64,000 nucleotides of DNA, from assembly GCF_900450995.1 (NCBI RefSeq), contig NZ_UGHY01000002.1, positions 186,001 to 250,000 of the forward strand, given 5' to 3'. This stretch comes from Haemophilus parainfluenzae (GTDB lineage Bacteria > Pseudomonadota > Gammaproteobacteria > Enterobacterales > Pasteurellaceae). A program made the position numbers and the translations under genes. How positions within the stretch are numbered: position 1 is the stretch's first letter; every line of letters begins with the position of its first letter. Under the pieces are notes generated by a model. That model did no database searches. It was not told where the DNA came from and saw only the letters and a list, made by a program, of their open reading frames with translations. Shown piece by piece: positions 37,934 to 47,535 of this stretch.

Positions 37934-40201
37934 ATGAAAGGGATTGAATTACGCATAAAAGGAAAAGTTCAGGGCGTGGGATTTCGCCCTTTTGTTTGGC
38001 TTCTGGCAAATCAATATAAGTTAAACGGAGATGTAAATAATGATGGACAAGGCGTATTAGTTCGTTTTGTCTCCCCACCAGCAGATGCACTCAAGCAATT
38101 TTTGTCCGACTTGCAAAACAAACTCCCACCGCTAGCACAAATTACTGATATGACTCAGCGCCCAATAGATTGGCCAGAAGCAACCGCTGTAGCGGGCTTT
38201 ACCATTCGGGAAAGTGAAAACAATCAAATGGACACACAAATTATTCCTGATGCAGCTACCTGTCCACATTGTTTAGCTGACTTATTCGATCCTAACAATC
38301 GACGTTATCATTATCCCTTTACCAATTGTACCCATTGTGGTCCGCGTTTTACCATCATCAAGGCAATTCCTTACGACCGAAAAAACACGGCGATGTCTGT
38401 TTTTCCGCTCTGTCCACAATGTGAAAAAGAATATAAAGATCCCGCTGATCGTCGTTTTCATGCTCAACCCAATGCTTGTTCTGTTTGCGGCCCCCATATT
38501 TGGTTACAAGATCGAGAACAAACGCTTGCTACTCATGAAACTGCGCTAAAACAGACCGCACTTTTATTGCAACAAGGCAACATCGTCGCCGTTAAAGGTT
38601 TAGGCGGTTTCCATCTAGCCTGTGATGCAAATAACCAAAAGTCTGTTGATTTATTACGTCAACGGAAACATCGTCCGACAAAACCGTTAGCCATTATGGT
38701 GCCTGACCTGCAGTTTTTACAAGATTTAAGTGCTCAAGAAATAGAATTACTAACCAGTAGTGCTGCGCCAATTGTACTTCTTTCAAAACACAAAGTGCCG
38801 CATATTGCCGATAACATCGCGCCAAACTTACAGGAAATCGGAGTAATGCTTCCAAGCAACCCACTACAGCATTTGTTGTTACGAGCGGTTAATCGTCCGC
38901 TCGTGATGACGTCTGCGAATGCAAGCGGGCAACCTCCAGTGCTGAAAAATGAACATGCTGTAGAACAATTAGCTGACTTGGCTGATGTTTATCTTTGTCA
39001 CAACCGCGATATTCTACAACGTGCTGATGATAGTCTTGTTCGCGTTGCCTTCGATGGATTAGAAACGCTACGTCGTGCTCGTGGCTATGTGCCAGATGAA
39101 ATACCACTTGAAACACAAAGCACAAAAAATGTGTTGGCTTTAGGTTCTGATCTGAAAAATACATTCTGCCTGCTACGTCACAATAAAGCCGTACTGAGCC
39201 AACATATTGGCGATACAGCAAATGAACAAGTGCGGTCACAATTGAGTGAAAATCTTGAATTATTTCAGCAGATTTATCAATTTAAACCAGACATCATCGC
39301 GGTTGATGCTCACCCCGGCTATTTTTCATCTTCCATCGGGAAACAACTTGCTGAACAGCAACAAATCCCATTCATCGAAGTACTGCATCACCATGCACAC
39401 ATTGTCAGTGTCATGGCCGAGCAGCATTGTAATGAACCTGTAATCGGTCTTGCACTAGACGGTATAGGCATGGGCGAAAATGGACAACTTTGGGGAGGCG
39501 AATGCCTACTCGTTGACTATCAACATAGTCAATATTTAGGTGGTTTGCCAGCTGTTGCTCTACCAGGCGGTGATCTTGCAGCGAAACAGCCTTGGCGCAA
39601 CTGGCTGGCTCACCTGCATCAATTTGTGCCACAGTGGCAAGAAATACTCACAAAAACTTGCGCTGAACCGAATTGGCAAATACTAGTCAATGCCATTGAG
39701 CGCGGACTCAATTGCCCACCTATATCATCTGCAGGTCGTTTATTTGACGCCGTAGCTTATGATCTCGGCATTGCACCAACCATTGTTTCTTGGGAAGGTG
39801 AAGCGGCTTGCCATCTCGAAGCGCTAGCAAACACCTCATCTTTGGCTACCCAAGCACAAAGTGCGGTCAATATTCCAGTAAAAATGCCGCTTATCGACAA
39901 TAAACTGGATTTGGCTTATTTCTGGCAAAGTTGGTTAAATTATCATGCTTCTGTTGAAGATAAAGCCTTTGCCTTTCATTATGCTCTCGCCCAAGGTTTT
40001 GCTGAACTTGCGGCAAACCAAGTTCGCCAACACCAATGCCGTACCATCGTGCTATCTGGTGGCGTGATGCATAACCAACTACTACGTCGCTTATTAAAAG
40101 AAAATTTGAGCGAATTCCATGTACTGAGCGCTCATAAATTACCGATGGGTGATGGCGGACTCAGTTTAGGTCAGGCTGTTATTGCCATGCATAGAAACTG
40201 A
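37934..40201 (+). CDS. hypF: Carbamoyltransferase HypF
   Basis: HypF uses carbamoyl phosphate and ATP to place a carbamoyl group on the C-terminal Cys of HypE. The 755-aa protein has all domains in order. It starts with an N-terminal acylphosphatase (KGKVQGVGFRPFVW, residues 9-22). Two zinc fingers follow (CPHC...CTHCGPRF and CPQC...CSVCG), then a YrdC-like adenylation domain (KGLGGFHLACDA, RKHRPTKPLAIM). A Kae1-like C-terminal domain contains HHHAHIVSVMAE and LSGGVMHNQLL. The length is normal and the frame is whole. It ends before a bidirectional terminator shared with lysO. Confidence 0.96.
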   Translation: MKGIELRIKGKVQGVGFRPFVWLLANQYKLNGDVNNDGQGVLVRFVSPPADALKQFLSDLQNKLPPLAQITDMTQRPIDWPEATAVAGFTIRESENNQMDTQIIPDAATCPHCLADLFDPNNRRYHYPFTNCTHCGPRFTIIKAIPYDRKNTAMSVFPLCPQCEKEYKDPADRRFHAQPNACSVCGPHIWLQDREQTLATHETALKQTALLLQQGNIVAVKGLGGFHLACDANNQKSVDLLRQRKHRPTKPLAIMVPDLQFLQDLSAQEIELLTSSAAPIVLLSKHKVPHIADNIAPNLQEIGVMLPSNPLQHLLLRAVNRPLVMTSANASGQPPVLKNEHAVEQLADLADVYLCHNRDILQRADDSLVRVAFDGLETLRRARGYVPDEIPLETQSTKNVLALGSDLKNTFCLLRHNKAVLSQHIGDTANEQVRSQLSENLELFQQIYQFKPDIIAVDAHPGYFSSSIGKQLAEQQQIPFIEVLHHHAHIVSVMAEQHCNEPVIGLALDGIGMGENGQLWGGECLLVDYQHSQYLGGLPAVALPGGDLAAKQPWRNWLAHLHQFVPQWQEILTKTCAEPNWQILVNAIERGLNCPPISSAGRLFDAVAYDLGIAPTIVSWEGEAACHLEALANTSSLATQAQSAVNIPVKMPLIDNKLDLAYFWQSWLNYHASVEDKAFAFHYALAQGFAELAANQVRQHQCRTIVLSGGVMHNQLLRRLLKENLSEFHVLSAHKLPMGDGGLSLGQAVIAMHRN

Positions 40202-40226
40202 TAATTCCTAATATTAAAATATAAGA

Positions 40227-40262
40227 AAAAGAGTTAATCGGAAAACGACGATTAACTCTTTT
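40227..40262. terminator. Bidirectional terminator between hypF and lysO
   Basis: AAAAGAGTTAATCG / CGATTAACTCTTTT perfect inverted repeat around GAAAACGA with A and T runs on the two sides. Confidence 0.85.
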
Positions 40263-40278
40263 GTTTTTATATTGATTT

Positions 40279-41199
40279 TTATAGCGGAATACTGGAAAAG
40301 AAAACCAGTAGTAACGGTGGTAGAATGTTCGTCACAAAGCCGAATGAAATCGCAATGGGCGTCACTTCAATGCCCCCCGCTTTTTGAATAATTGGCAAGG
40401 TGCAATCTATTGCAGTCGCTCCCGTAATTCCAATTGCCGTCGAACGAAAATGACGCATAAATAATGGGATGACAAATAAACTCACAATTTCACGGGATAA
40501 ATCATTAAAAAAGGCAATACTACCCTGCACTGGTCCCCACGCATTAGTTAATACCACACTAGATAATGAATACCAGCCCATTCCTGAGGCAAAAGCGAGT
40601 CCTTGGGTAATTGGCATCGCTAAAACGAAAGCAGCAACCACACCACCTAGTAACGAGGTAAAAGTAAACACCATTCCTGTTTGGAAACCACGCTTATTAA
40701 AAATAGCCTCTTTTAAAGAAATGCCATTATTTCTTAGTTGAATACCCACAAAGAAAATCAGCACAATCAATACATATAGATTTATACCTGTAGGCAGCAT
40801 TAAATAGGATTTAAAAAAGAAACCACAAATGGTACCAAACACCACTGTGCCAGAAAGTTTGAGAGAATCGATTAAGGAATACCAGCGAGAATCAATTTTA
40901 CCTTGTGATTTAAGTGGCTCAGCAGGATTAAAACGATCATAAAGCATCAAACCAATCATATTAGAGCCCAAAATAATTGTAGATAACGTCAACGCAGTTG
41001 TACCAATAATTGGGAGTTTATGTTCTAAATCATCCAATTGACCAAGCAAATACCCCATTAAGAAAAGGATGATGTAAAGCAAAAACATGACGATATGATT
41101 AATCTTTGGGATATAGGATTTATTATTGACCTTCAGTAGATAGCCTAACACCATCGGTATTAAGACAATTAATAAGCCATTTATCATATCCTGCATCAT
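40279..41199 (-). CDS. lysO: Lysine exporter LysO (YbjE family)
   Basis: This is an inner-membrane protein of 306 aa resembling E. coli YbjE/LysO, which exports L-lysine and confers resistance to the analogue thialysine. The most diagnostic stretches are IFFVGIQLRNNGISLKEAIF, ASGMGWYSLSSVVLTNAWGP, GSIAFFNDLSREI and FRSTAIGITGATAIDCTLP. The ATG at 41199 has an AAAGGAGATGT ribosome site; a second ATG follows immediately. The acidic residues expected in the membrane (D and E in FFNDLSREI and AIDCTLP) are present. The window also contains a lysine-riboswitch-controlled transporter (62284-63804), which makes a lysine import/export pair. Confidence 0.9.
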   Translation of the reverse strand: MMQDMINGLLIVLIPMVLGYLLKVNNKSYIPKINHIVMFLLYIILFLMGYLLGQLDDLEHKLPIIGTTALTLSTIILGSNMIGLMLYDRFNPAEPLKSQGKIDSRWYSLIDSLKLSGTVVFGTICGFFFKSYLMLPTGINLYVLIVLIFFVGIQLRNNGISLKEAIFNKRGFQTGMVFTFTSLLGGVVAAFVLAMPITQGLAFASGMGWYSLSSVVLTNAWGPVQGSIAFFNDLSREIVSLFVIPLFMRHFRSTAIGITGATAIDCTLPIIQKAGGIEVTPIAISFGFVTNILPPLLLVFFSSIPL

Positions 41200-41264
41200 A
41201 CATCTCCTTTCTTATCCCATTGAAGCTAGCATACCCCTTTTCTCCCCCTTTTTCAAAGCGCATA

Positions 41265-41296
41265 AAAAAGTGCGGTCAAAATCGATCGCACTTTTA
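41265..41296. terminator. USS-pair terminator downstream of aroG
   Basis: AAAAGTGCGGTC-AAAATC-GATCGCACTTTT: the left arm carries an exact USS and the right arm a near-exact inverted USS. It lies 20-50 bp after the aroG stop. Confidence 0.8.
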
Positions 41297-41317
41297 ATCA
41301 TCTAAAAAAATAATTTA

Positions 41318-42409
41318 TTAGTCATTTACTTGACGACGTGCTATTACTGCATCAGATAACTGTTTTAACACGATTTCTGTATCTTCCCAACCGATGCAAG
41401 CATCAGTGATGCTTTGTCCGTAAGTCTGAGCTTTACCATCGACTAAGTCTTGACGCCCCTCAACAATATGACTTTCTACCATGACACCGAAGATCTGCTT
41501 TGAACCACCTGCAATTTGCTGGCAAACATCTTCACAAACATCCATTTGTTTTTTGAATTGTTTGCTACTATTTGCATGGCTAAAATCAACCATGACATGT
41601 GGAATACGACCTGATTTTTCGATCTCTGCACAAACTTTTGCAACGTCTTCTGCTTTATAGTTAGGACCTTTATCCCCACCACGTAAAATAATGTGGCAGT
41701 CTTCATTTCCTTTTGTTGAAACAATAGCCGAATGGCCAAATTTTGTCACAGATAAGAAGTAATGCGAAGCTTCTGCCGCGCCCATTGCATCTAATGCTAC
41801 TTTTACGCCACCATTTGTGCCATTTTTAAAGCCTACCGCACAAGATAAGCCTGAAGCTAATTCACGGTGAACTTGAGATTCAGTTGTTCTCGCACCAATT
41901 GCGCCCCAGCTCATGAAATCCGCTACATATTGTGGTGTGATCATATCTAAGAACTCACCTGCTGATGGTACACCTAAGTTATTGATGTCAGATAATAATT
42001 TACGTGCAATACGCAAACCATCATTTAAACGATATGTATCATTTAAATAAGGATCGTTAATTAAGCCTTTCCAACCCACTGTTGTACGCGGTTTTTCAAA
42101 GTAAACGCGCATCACCACTTCAAGTGTATCTTTATATTCATCACGTAATACTTTTAAACGTTTGGCATAATCTAAAGCGGCTTTAGGATCATGAATAGAA
42201 CAAGGACCAATTACTACAAGTAAACGGTCATCTTTTCCATGAATAATATTGTGTGCGTGCAAGCGGGTTTCATGAACTAAATCAGCTGCTTCTTCACTTG
42301 CAGGAAATTTTTCTAATAAGGCAATGGGAGGTAATACCTGATCGACTTTTTCAATTCGGGTATCATCATTTGCAACTTTTACTTCGATTTCTTCTTTCTT
42401 CGTCGCCAT
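41318..42409 (-). CDS. aroG: 3-deoxy-7-phosphoheptulonate (DAHP) synthase, class I
   Basis: This enzyme condenses phosphoenolpyruvate and erythrose 4-phosphate in the first step of aromatic amino acid synthesis. The 363-aa protein is of the AroG/AroF/AroH type: LLVVIGPCSIHDPKAALDYA, MRVYFEKPRTTVGWKGLIND, LSWGAIGARTTESQ-like segment, HIILRGGDKGPNY and MVDFSHANSSKQ. Which amino acid inhibits it cannot be read safely. I use aroG because the protein resembles that branch, but a TrpR operator upstream means its transcription probably answers to tryptophan, as aroH does in E. coli. Confidence 0.93.
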   Translation of the reverse strand: MATKKEEIEVKVANDDTRIEKVDQVLPPIALLEKFPASEEAADLVHETRLHAHNIIHGKDDRLLVVIGPCSIHDPKAALDYAKRLKVLRDEYKDTLEVVMRVYFEKPRTTVGWKGLINDPYLNDTYRLNDGLRIARKLLSDINNLGVPSAGEFLDMITPQYVADFMSWGAIGARTTESQVHRELASGLSCAVGFKNGTNGGVKVALDAMGAAEASHYFLSVTKFGHSAIVSTKGNEDCHIILRGGDKGPNYKAEDVAKVCAEIEKSGRIPHVMVDFSHANSSKQFKKQMDVCEDVCQQIAGGSKQIFGVMVESHIVEGRQDLVDGKAQTYGQSITDACIGWEDTEIVLKQLSDAVIARRQVND

Positions 42410-42822
42410 ATGTCACTCTCTAAATCTTAAATGTTGTGTTTCAATCTAATGGCGTTACTCTACACCTATTTTTTGTACTAGTAAACTAGTTCATTTAAAT
42501 TTACATACAATTATTATGTGATTGCGTAAATTTTATACTTCTTAAGCAGTATAAACAGGGCGTTATTAAACTATATTTCAGCCTTAGGTGGCAAGGTTTT
42601 TGACGTAAAAATAGGTTGTACCAGCACTATTTAAACAAAATGATCTTTTATCTTTCAAATTGACAAATAGGTTTAGATAAATGCGGGCAAAAAGAACAAT
42701 TTCAATTTCTACCGCACTTTTAAAAAATATTTTTTCAATGCCCTTGTTTTTACTGAACATCTCCCTCATTTTTTTGTCTGATTGAACACTTATTCACTCA
42801 TTTATTTTTACTTGGAGAACTT
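42410..42822. other. Divergent spacer between aroG and degQ
   Basis: 413 bp holding the TrpR operator and one USS (ACCGCACTT at 42711-42719). A 61-codon minus-strand frame at 42584-42769 has no family likeness or good ribosome site and I do not call it. A TTGGAG ribosome site precedes degQ. Confidence 0.6.
42475..42492. promoter_or_regulatory. TrpR operator upstream of aroG
   Basis: GTACTAGTAAACTAGTTC is an 18-bp match to the trp operator, whose consensus is GTACTAGTTAACTAGTAC; two base pairs in the centre and right arm differ. It lies 66-83 bp upstream of the aroG start codon, a good position to block its promoter. Confidence 0.85.
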
Positions 42823-44214
42823 ATGAAGAAAAGAAATTTTGTATTAACCGGTATCGCATTAGGTTTAAGCGTATTTGCGACCTCTTTATCCACTCAAGCG
42901 GCGATTCCTAATGAGATTGTCGAACAAGGCAGCCTTGCGCCAATGTTAGAAAAAGCGCAGGCAGCAGTCGTGACTCTTTCCGTTGAAGGCAAAGCAAAAG
43001 CAAACAGCCGTTCGGCATTACCTGATGATATTCCAGAAGAATTTAAATTTTTCTTCGGTGATCAATTTGGCGAACAATTCGGCGGAGATCGTGGCGCATC
43101 ACGCAACTTCCGTGGTTTAGGTTCAGGTGTGATCATCAATGCAGATAAAGGCTATGTTTTAACTAACAATCACGTGGTAGATGGTGCGGATAAAATCACC
43201 GTAAAATTGCAAGACGGACGTGAGTTCAAGTCAAAACTCGTTGGAAAAGATGAACAATCTGATATCGCTTTAGTACAAATCGAAAAACCAACAAACCTCA
43301 CCGCAATCAAAATAGCCGACTCCGATAAATTACGTGTCGGTGATTTTACCGTTGCTATCGGTAATCCATTCGGTTTAGGTCAAACTGTAACCTCTGGTAT
43401 CGTTTCAGCACTTGGCCGCTCTACTGGTTCTGATAGTGGTGCATATGAAAACTATATTCAAACCGATGCTGCGGTAAACCGTGGTAACTCTGGCGGTGCA
43501 TTATTGAACTTACAAGGTGAATTAATTGGTATCAATACGGCTATTATTTCTCCAAGTGGCGGTAACGCCGGGATTGCCTTTGCGATTCCAAGTAACCAAG
43601 CGAACAATCTTGTGCAACAAATCTTAGAATTTGGTGAAGTACGTCGTGGTTTACTCGGTATTAAGGGCGGTGAATTAAATGCCGATTTAGCGAAAGCCTT
43701 TAATGTGAGTGCACAACAAGGTGCATTTGTGAGTGAAGTTATTCCAAATTCAGCAGCAGAAAAAGCAGGCTTGAAAGCAGGTGATGTAATTACCGCAATG
43801 AATGGTCAAAAAATCTCAAGTTTCGCCGAAATGCGTGCAAAAATCGCGACCTCTGGTGCGGGTAAAGAAATTGAACTCACTTACTTACGTGATGGTAAAA
43901 CTGACAACGTAAAAGTGACTTTACAAGCAGACGATGGCTCTCAAACAGCAAGTAAAACGGAACTTCCAGCATTAGACGGTGCAACCTTAAACAACTACGA
44001 TGCAAAAGGTATTAAAGGTGTGGAAATTAGTAAAGTTCAACCAAATTCAATGGCAGCACAACGCGGTTTAAAATCGGGTGATATTATAATCGGTATCAAC
44101 CGCCAGCCAATTGAAAGCACGCAAGACTTACGCAAAGCATTAGATGAAAAACCATCAGCTGTTGCACTCAATATCTTACGTGGCAAAAACAACTTCTACT
44201 TATTAGTACAATAA
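42823..44214 (+). CDS. degQ: Periplasmic serine endoprotease DegQ/HtrA
   Basis: This is a periplasmic quality-control protease and chaperone of 463 aa. The signal peptide is MKKRNFVLTGIALGLSVFAT with cleavage after STQA (residue 26). The trypsin-like domain has the catalytic triad in TNNHVVDG (His), QSDIALVQ (Asp) and RGNSGGALL (Ser). Two PDZ domains follow (LGIKGGELNADLAKAF, with GLKAGDVITAMNG; and RGLKSGDIIIGIN). The length and the short LA loop fit DegQ better than DegP. In H. influenzae the equivalent gene is called htrA. Its terminator has been split by the IS insertion. Confidence 0.93.
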   Translation: MKKRNFVLTGIALGLSVFATSLSTQAAIPNEIVEQGSLAPMLEKAQAAVVTLSVEGKAKANSRSALPDDIPEEFKFFFGDQFGEQFGGDRGASRNFRGLGSGVIINADKGYVLTNNHVVDGADKITVKLQDGREFKSKLVGKDEQSDIALVQIEKPTNLTAIKIADSDKLRVGDFTVAIGNPFGLGQTVTSGIVSALGRSTGSDSGAYENYIQTDAAVNRGNSGGALLNLQGELIGINTAIISPSGGNAGIAFAIPSNQANNLVQQILEFGEVRRGLLGIKGGELNADLAKAFNVSAQQGAFVSEVIPNSAAEKAGLKAGDVITAMNGQKISSFAEMRAKIATSGAGKEIELTYLRDGKTDNVKVTLQADDGSQTASKTELPALDGATLNNYDAKGIKGVEISKVQPNSMAAQRGLKSGDIIIGINRQPIESTQDLRKALDEKPSAVALNILRGKNNFYLLVQ

Positions 44215-44262
44215 AATAAAAAAGAGCGGTCAATTTGATCTGACCCCAAAAATTTGGACTAT

Positions 44263-45120
44263 TCACATTAAGGACTGAAGACGATATTGTATCGGACTCA
44301 GTCCTTTTAATTTTAGTTGAATCCGTCGATGATTATAGTAATTCAAATAATCTCTGACAGCATCAACTATCTCTTCTTTTGTTTTAAATTCCCGACCATA
44401 AAAACATTCTGTTTTTAATCGTCCAAAGAAACTTTCCATTGCGGCGTTATCTAAGCAATTCCCTTTTCTCGACATACTTTGAATGATGCCATGTTCAGCT
44501 AAAATTCGACGATAAGCTACCATTTGATATTGCCATCCCTGGTCTGAATGTAAAATGACACTACAAGCTTTATTTAATCCTTTGACGGCTTGCATTAACA
44601 TGTCCTCTACTTGCGCCCAGTTTGGGGAATAGCTGAGATTATATGAGACTATCTCATTGTTAAATAAGTCTAAAATTGGAGATAAATAGACTTTACTCCC
44701 ATCTTTCGCCTTAAACTCGGTGATATCAGTTACCCATTTTTGTTTCGGGGCCGTTGCGCTAAAATCGCGTTCAAGATGATTCAGTGCAATCACCCCTATC
44801 GTGCCTCGATAGGTCGTAAATTTCTTGCTTTTTCTTGACCGCACTTGAAGCCCAAGTGTCTGCATTAAACGTTGAACTTTTTTATGATTCACGCCTGGCA
44901 AGCTGGCATGAACTCGTCGGTAGCCATAATCAGGATGATTGGCTTTGATGCGTTTAATGGCCTTTTTCAGCTGCTCATCCTTATCCGGTTTAATCTGGAG
45001 TTTCGCAAAAAACGTACTACGCGCTAACTGTGCAAAACCTAAAAGCCATTTTAACGGATAGCGTGTTCTTAACCTTTGGATAATTTCCGTTGCTCGGCTT
45101 CGTCCTGAAGTCTGAGCCTT
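44263..45120 (-). CDS. IS3-family transposase catalytic subunit OrfB (rve integrase core)
   Basis: This is the DDE catalytic half. The isolated frame has a TTG start at 44901 (212 aa), but the same frame is open upstream to about 45120 and encodes the expected lead-in (LKWLLGFAQLARSTFFA, HPDYGYRRVHASLPG). The functional product is therefore probably the OrfA-OrfB frameshift fusion. The catalytic residues are visible in WVTDITEF (D), LHSDQGWQYQ (D) and NAAMESFFGRLK (E). The C-terminus YYNHRRIQLKLKGLSPIQYR is the usual rve end. Nothing looks damaged. Confidence 0.9.
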   Translation of the reverse strand, partial: KAQTSGRSRATEIIQRLRTRYPLKWLLGFAQLARSTFFAKLQIKPDKDEQLKKAIKRIKANHPDYGYRRVHASLPGVNHKKVQRLMQTLGLQVRSRKSKKFTTYRGTIGVIALNHLERDFSATAPKQKWVTDITEFKAKDGSKVYLSPILDLFNNEIVSYNLSYSPNWAQVEDMLMQAVKGLNKACSVILHSDQGWQYQMVAYRRILAEHGIIQSMSRKGNCLDNAAMESFFGRLKTECFYGREFKTKEEIVDAVRDYLNYYNHRRIQLKLKGLSPIQYRLQSLM

Positions 45121-45422
45121 CTCAACTCCTTTAGGTAGGCCACCTCCGCTTCAAGCTGTAAAATTCTCAGGCGTAAACGGTCTTCTTCAGTTCTGGGTGG
45201 CGGTGGCATTTTTGCATATTTGGGTTTCATTGGCGGTCGTCCTGATGGTTTACGGGGAATCAGTCCTTTTATGCCATTTTTTTCAAACCGTTTCAACCAT
45301 GTCCCGACTAGGGCGTTGGAAGGAATATTGTAAAAACGAGCTGCTTCTCGAATGCTCATTTTTCCTTTTAGAATAGGTTGAAGAACCTGTAATTTAAATT
45401 CGATTGTGTAGTGTTTACCCAT
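45069..45422 (-). CDS. IS3-family transposase subunit OrfA
   Basis: This is the DNA-binding part of the transposase, 117 aa. It opens MGKHYTIEFKLQVLQPILKG and has a helix-turn-helix (MSIREAARFYNIPSNALVGT then WLKRFEKNGI). It ends in a coiled leucine-zipper-like helix (LRLRILQLEAEVAYLKEL) used for multimerisation with OrfB. The reading frame stops at 45069, but the next frame (-1) is open across this point and continues into OrfB, as expected for programmed frameshifting. Confidence 0.9.
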   Translation of the reverse strand: MGKHYTIEFKLQVLQPILKGKMSIREAARFYNIPSNALVGTWLKRFEKNGIKGLIPRKPSGRPPMKPKYAKMPPPPRTEEDRLRLRILQLEAEVAYLKELRRLRLQDEAEQRKLSKG

Positions 45423-45499
45423 AAAAAAATCTGCACCTCAATTGTTGGTTTGTTGAGTCCAACTTTTGGGGTGCAGATCAATTTGATCGCTCTTTTCCT

Positions 45500-47535
45500 T
45501 TATTCCGATATCATAAACTGCTCTCTCAATTGATGAAGTTGATCGCGTACTGCAGCGGCTTTTTCAAACTCAAGATCTTGAGCAAATTTATACATTTGTT
45601 GTTCCAATTTCTTAATTTGTTGTTGGAATTCTTTGGCTGATTTAGGTGCATTGTAAAGTGCGGTCGGTTCAGCTGCCGTTTTTCCACGCTGTTTCGATTT
45701 CGCTTTTTGATTTGCACCTTGACCAATATCTAATAATTCGCCGACTTTCTTATTCAATGCCTGTGGAACAATACCATGCTCTTCATTGTATTTCATTTGT
45801 TTTTCACGACGGCGATTCGTTTCGGTAATGGCTTTTTCCATAGATTTAGTAATACTATCAGCATACAAAATCGCTTTACCATTTAAGTTTCGAGCAGCAC
45901 GACCGATGGTTTGGATTAAAGATCGTTCAGAACGTAAGAAACCTTCTTTATCCGCATCTAAAATCGCAACAAGAGAAACCTCTGGAATATCTAGCCCCTC
46001 ACGTAATAAGTTGATGCCGACCAACACATCGAATTCACCTAAACGTAAATCACGAATAATTTCTACACGCTCAACTGTATCAATATCTGAATGCAAATAA
46101 CGCACACGAATGCCGTGTTCGTCTAAGTAATCCGTTAAATCTTCCGCCATTTTCTTCGTTAGCGTCGTCACTAAAACACGCTCATTTTTGTCTGCTCTTT
46201 GGCGTGCTTCTGACAGTAAATCATCTACTTGAATGGATACTGGACGAATTTCAATTTGCGGATCAAGTAAGCCTGTTGGACGTACCACCTGATCGACAAT
46301 TTCACTGCCCGATTTTTCCAACTCATAAGGCCCTGGTGTCGCAGAAACGTAAATGGTCTGCGGCGCTAAACGCTCAAACTCTTCAAAGCGTAACGGACGG
46401 TTATCTAATGCGGACGGTAAACGGAAACCATATTCGACTAAGGTTTCTTTACGTGAACGGTCGCCACGATACATTCCACCAATTTGCGGCACAGTCACGT
46501 GTGATTCATCAATAATCAAAATCGCATCAGACGGCATATAATCAAATAATGTCGGAGGTGGTTCACCTTCATTTCTGCCAGAAAGGTAACGTGAATAGTT
46601 TTCGATTCCTGAACAATAACCGAGCTCATTCATCATCTCAATATCAAATTGTGTACGTTGAGTAATACGCTGCTCTTCCAACAGCTTATGTTCTTTGATG
46701 AAATATTCACGGCGTTGCACAAGCTCCGCTTTGATTTTTTCAATGGCATCTAAAATACGCTCTCTTGGCGTTACATAGTGGGTTTTCGGATACACCGTAA
46801 AACGTGGAACAGCGCCAAAACTTGTGCCCGTTAAAGGATCAAATAAACTTAAACGTTCAATTTCATCATCAAATAACTCAATTCGTACCGCTCTATCGTC
46901 AGATTCCGCAGGGAAAATATCAATCACCTCGCCACGCACACGGAATGTACCACGCTGAAAGGCTTGATCATTTCTTGTATATTGTAATTCCGCTAACTTC
47001 GCTAAAATCTGACGTTGATCGATAATTGCACCTTGTTGTAAGTGCAACATCATCTGCAAATAGCTATCTGGATCACCCAAACCATAAATCGCTGATACGG
47101 ACGCCACTACAATAGTATCTCGACGCTCTAAGAACGACTTCGTAGCCGAAAGACGCATCTGTTCAATCTGATCATTAATCGAAGCATCTTTCTCGATAAA
47201 GGTATCACTACTTGGTACATAAGCTTCTGGCTGATAATAATCATAATATGAAACGAAATATTCCACTGCATTTTCAGGAAAAAACGCTTTCATTTCCGCA
47301 TAAAGCTGAGCAGCGAGGGTTTTATTTGGGGCAAGTAACATCGCTGGGCGATTTAACGTTGCTATAACATTTGCAATGGTAAAGGTTTTACCCGATCCCG
47401 TTACCCGAGAAGGGTTTGATGAGCCAAACCATCCTCTAAATTTTCGACTAATTTTTCGATTGCTTGGGGTTGATCACCGGAAGGTTTAAAATCGGAATGA
47501 AGGATAAAAGGCTTAGTATTAATTTTCTCTGCCAT
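45500..47535 (-). pseudogene. uvrB: Excinuclease ABC subunit B with a one-base deletion before the P-loop
   Basis: UvrB is the helicase-like damage-verification subunit of nucleotide excision repair. From the ATG at 47535 the frame gives [20 protein letters not shown] and on to HQTLLG, then meets TAA after 44 codons. The expected continuation [12 protein letters not shown] is present one base out of phase: GGGTAACGGG is seen where GGGGTAACGGG is needed (plus-strand CCC at 47404-47406). From there 613 codons run unbroken to 45500, including [34 protein letters not shown] and the C-terminal UVR motif ([13 protein letters not shown]). As read, the product is truncated, and internal initiation at 47341 would lack Walker A. 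A sequencing error in the G run is possible. Confidence 0.9.

Larger units (their letters stand above)
44236..45480 (-). mobile_element. IS3-family (IS150-type) insertion sequence, apparently intact
   Basis: The 1245-bp element has terminal inverted repeats TGATCTGACCCC (left) and TGATCTGCACCCC (right, read inward). It carries two overlapping genes, orfA and orfB, in the order and phase typical of the family. The flanks carry a 3-bp direct repeat, ATT, at 44233-44235 and 45481-45483. Removing the element rejoins AAAAGAGCGGTCA-ATT-TGATCGCTCTTTT, a near-perfect hairpin, so it landed in the loop of the shared degQ-uvrB terminator. A related relic is at 5283-5459. I do not assign a registered IS name. 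Confidence 0.9.

Noticed and set aside
42584-42769. A 61-codon minus-strand frame between aroG and degQ
   Set aside because: No recognisable family, no convincing ribosome site, and it spans a USS and promoter DNA.
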